Below are positions 63,978 through 64,000 of a DNA stretch of 64,000 nt, in pieces. The notes under the pieces are model-generated. The model saw only the letters and a list, made by a program, of their open reading frames with translations, did not search any database and had not been told where the DNA came from. This stretch comes from Roseiarcus sp963775575. Its GTDB lineage: Bacteria > Pseudomonadota > Alphaproteobacteria > Rhizobiales > Beijerinckiaceae. Each line of letters opens with the position of its first letter. Position 1 is the stretch's first letter. The stretch lies in assembly GCA_963775575.1 (NCBI GenBank), contig CAVZJG010000004.1:433814-497813 (forward strand), in the 5' to 3' direction. The position numbers and the translations under genes were made by a program.

Positions 63978-64000
63978 CCCGTTCGTCATCAAAAGTGCGT

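Larger units (their letters stand above)
62731..64000. repeat. Large inverted repeat of partial ISL3-type elements around a 21-bp centre
   Basis: Arms 62731-63356 and 63378 to the window end are near-perfect inverted copies of about 625 bases. The centre 63357-63377 (GGTCTCACCCGAAAGGTGCTT) itself can form a small hairpin. The arms differ at several bases near 62800-62860 and 63870-63950, including a one-base deletion in the right arm near 63872, so they are diverged copies rather than a simple fold-back. Both arms begin or end with ACGCACTTTTGATGAC/its complement, which may be part of the element's terminal sequence. Confidence 0.9.

Noticed and set aside
62731..64000. The inverted repeat as a pure fold-back assembly artefact
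   Set aside because: The arms differ by several substitutions and a one-base deletion, which a fold-back copy would not show; it remains possible only at the centre.
1..64000. tRNA, rRNA and riboswitch genes
   Set aside because: Scanned by eye for T-loop and conserved rRNA motifs; nothing convincing was found. A covariance-model search would be needed to exclude small RNAs.

Overview
The window is GC-rich, has alphaproteobacterial codon usage and gene content (glnK-amtB, hflKC, a CtrA-type box, a SmoS-like polyol dehydrogenase, SPINDLY-type GT41) and probably comes from a Hyphomicrobiales (Rhizobiales) bacterium, perhaps near Methylocystis/Beijerinckiaceae. The taxon is inferred; no rRNA or tRNA gene was recognised to confirm it.

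Layout. (1) 0.2-7.0 kb, minus strand: housekeeping block with an SH3 protein broken by a stop codon, amtB with a one-base frameshift, glnK, a TerC-family membrane protein, hflC-hflK and rlmN. (2) 7.0-10.5 kb: small accessory patch with an AT-richer YqhA-family gene, a decayed second piece of rlmN and an unrecognised membrane-protein gene whose frame changes twice; guaC follows. (3) 12.1-24 kb: an 8.5-kb gene made almost only of 8-residue Thr/Ser/Gln/Asn repeats, preceded by a TTAA-N7-TTAA box and followed by a TPR-GT41 glycosyltransferase and a UDP-glucuronate decarboxylase-like gene, so probably a giant surface protein with its glycosylation genes. (4) 24-37.2 kb: sugar/alditol island with DUF4432, RbsABC-type transporter, aldo/keto reductase, FucU-like mutarotase, GatZ-like protein, PfkB kinase, SmoS-like dehydrogenase and LacI regulator. 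A 551-bp regulatory segment occurs twice, exactly 6250 bp apart, and two genes are reduced to remnants.

(5) 37.2-62.7 kb: conflict/signalling island bounded by transposase remnants. It holds two minus-strand operons, each with a MotA/TolQ/ExbB-type channel protein and a one- or few-helix membrane partner (operon A with a TPR lipoprotein and a coiled-coil protein; operon B with a sigma-like factor, a zinc-finger/HEAT protein and an Ig-like membrane protein). Between them lie a broken CHAT protease and a TIR-FGE fusion. A plus-strand set follows: a truncated TIR protein, TIR-NB-ARC-TPR, SLOG-SLATT-like membrane protein, and a MoxR-like AAA+ protein ending in a RyR domain. This reads as a nucleotide/NAD-centred immune or programmed-death locus; the pairing of TIR/CHAT effectors with two ion-channel operons is the part most likely to be undescribed.

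(6) 62.7-64 kb: two partial ISL3-type transposase copies in near-perfect inverted orientation. At least ten loci carry a frameshift, an in-frame stop or a truncation. Genuine decay and sequencing error cannot be separated from the sequence alone.
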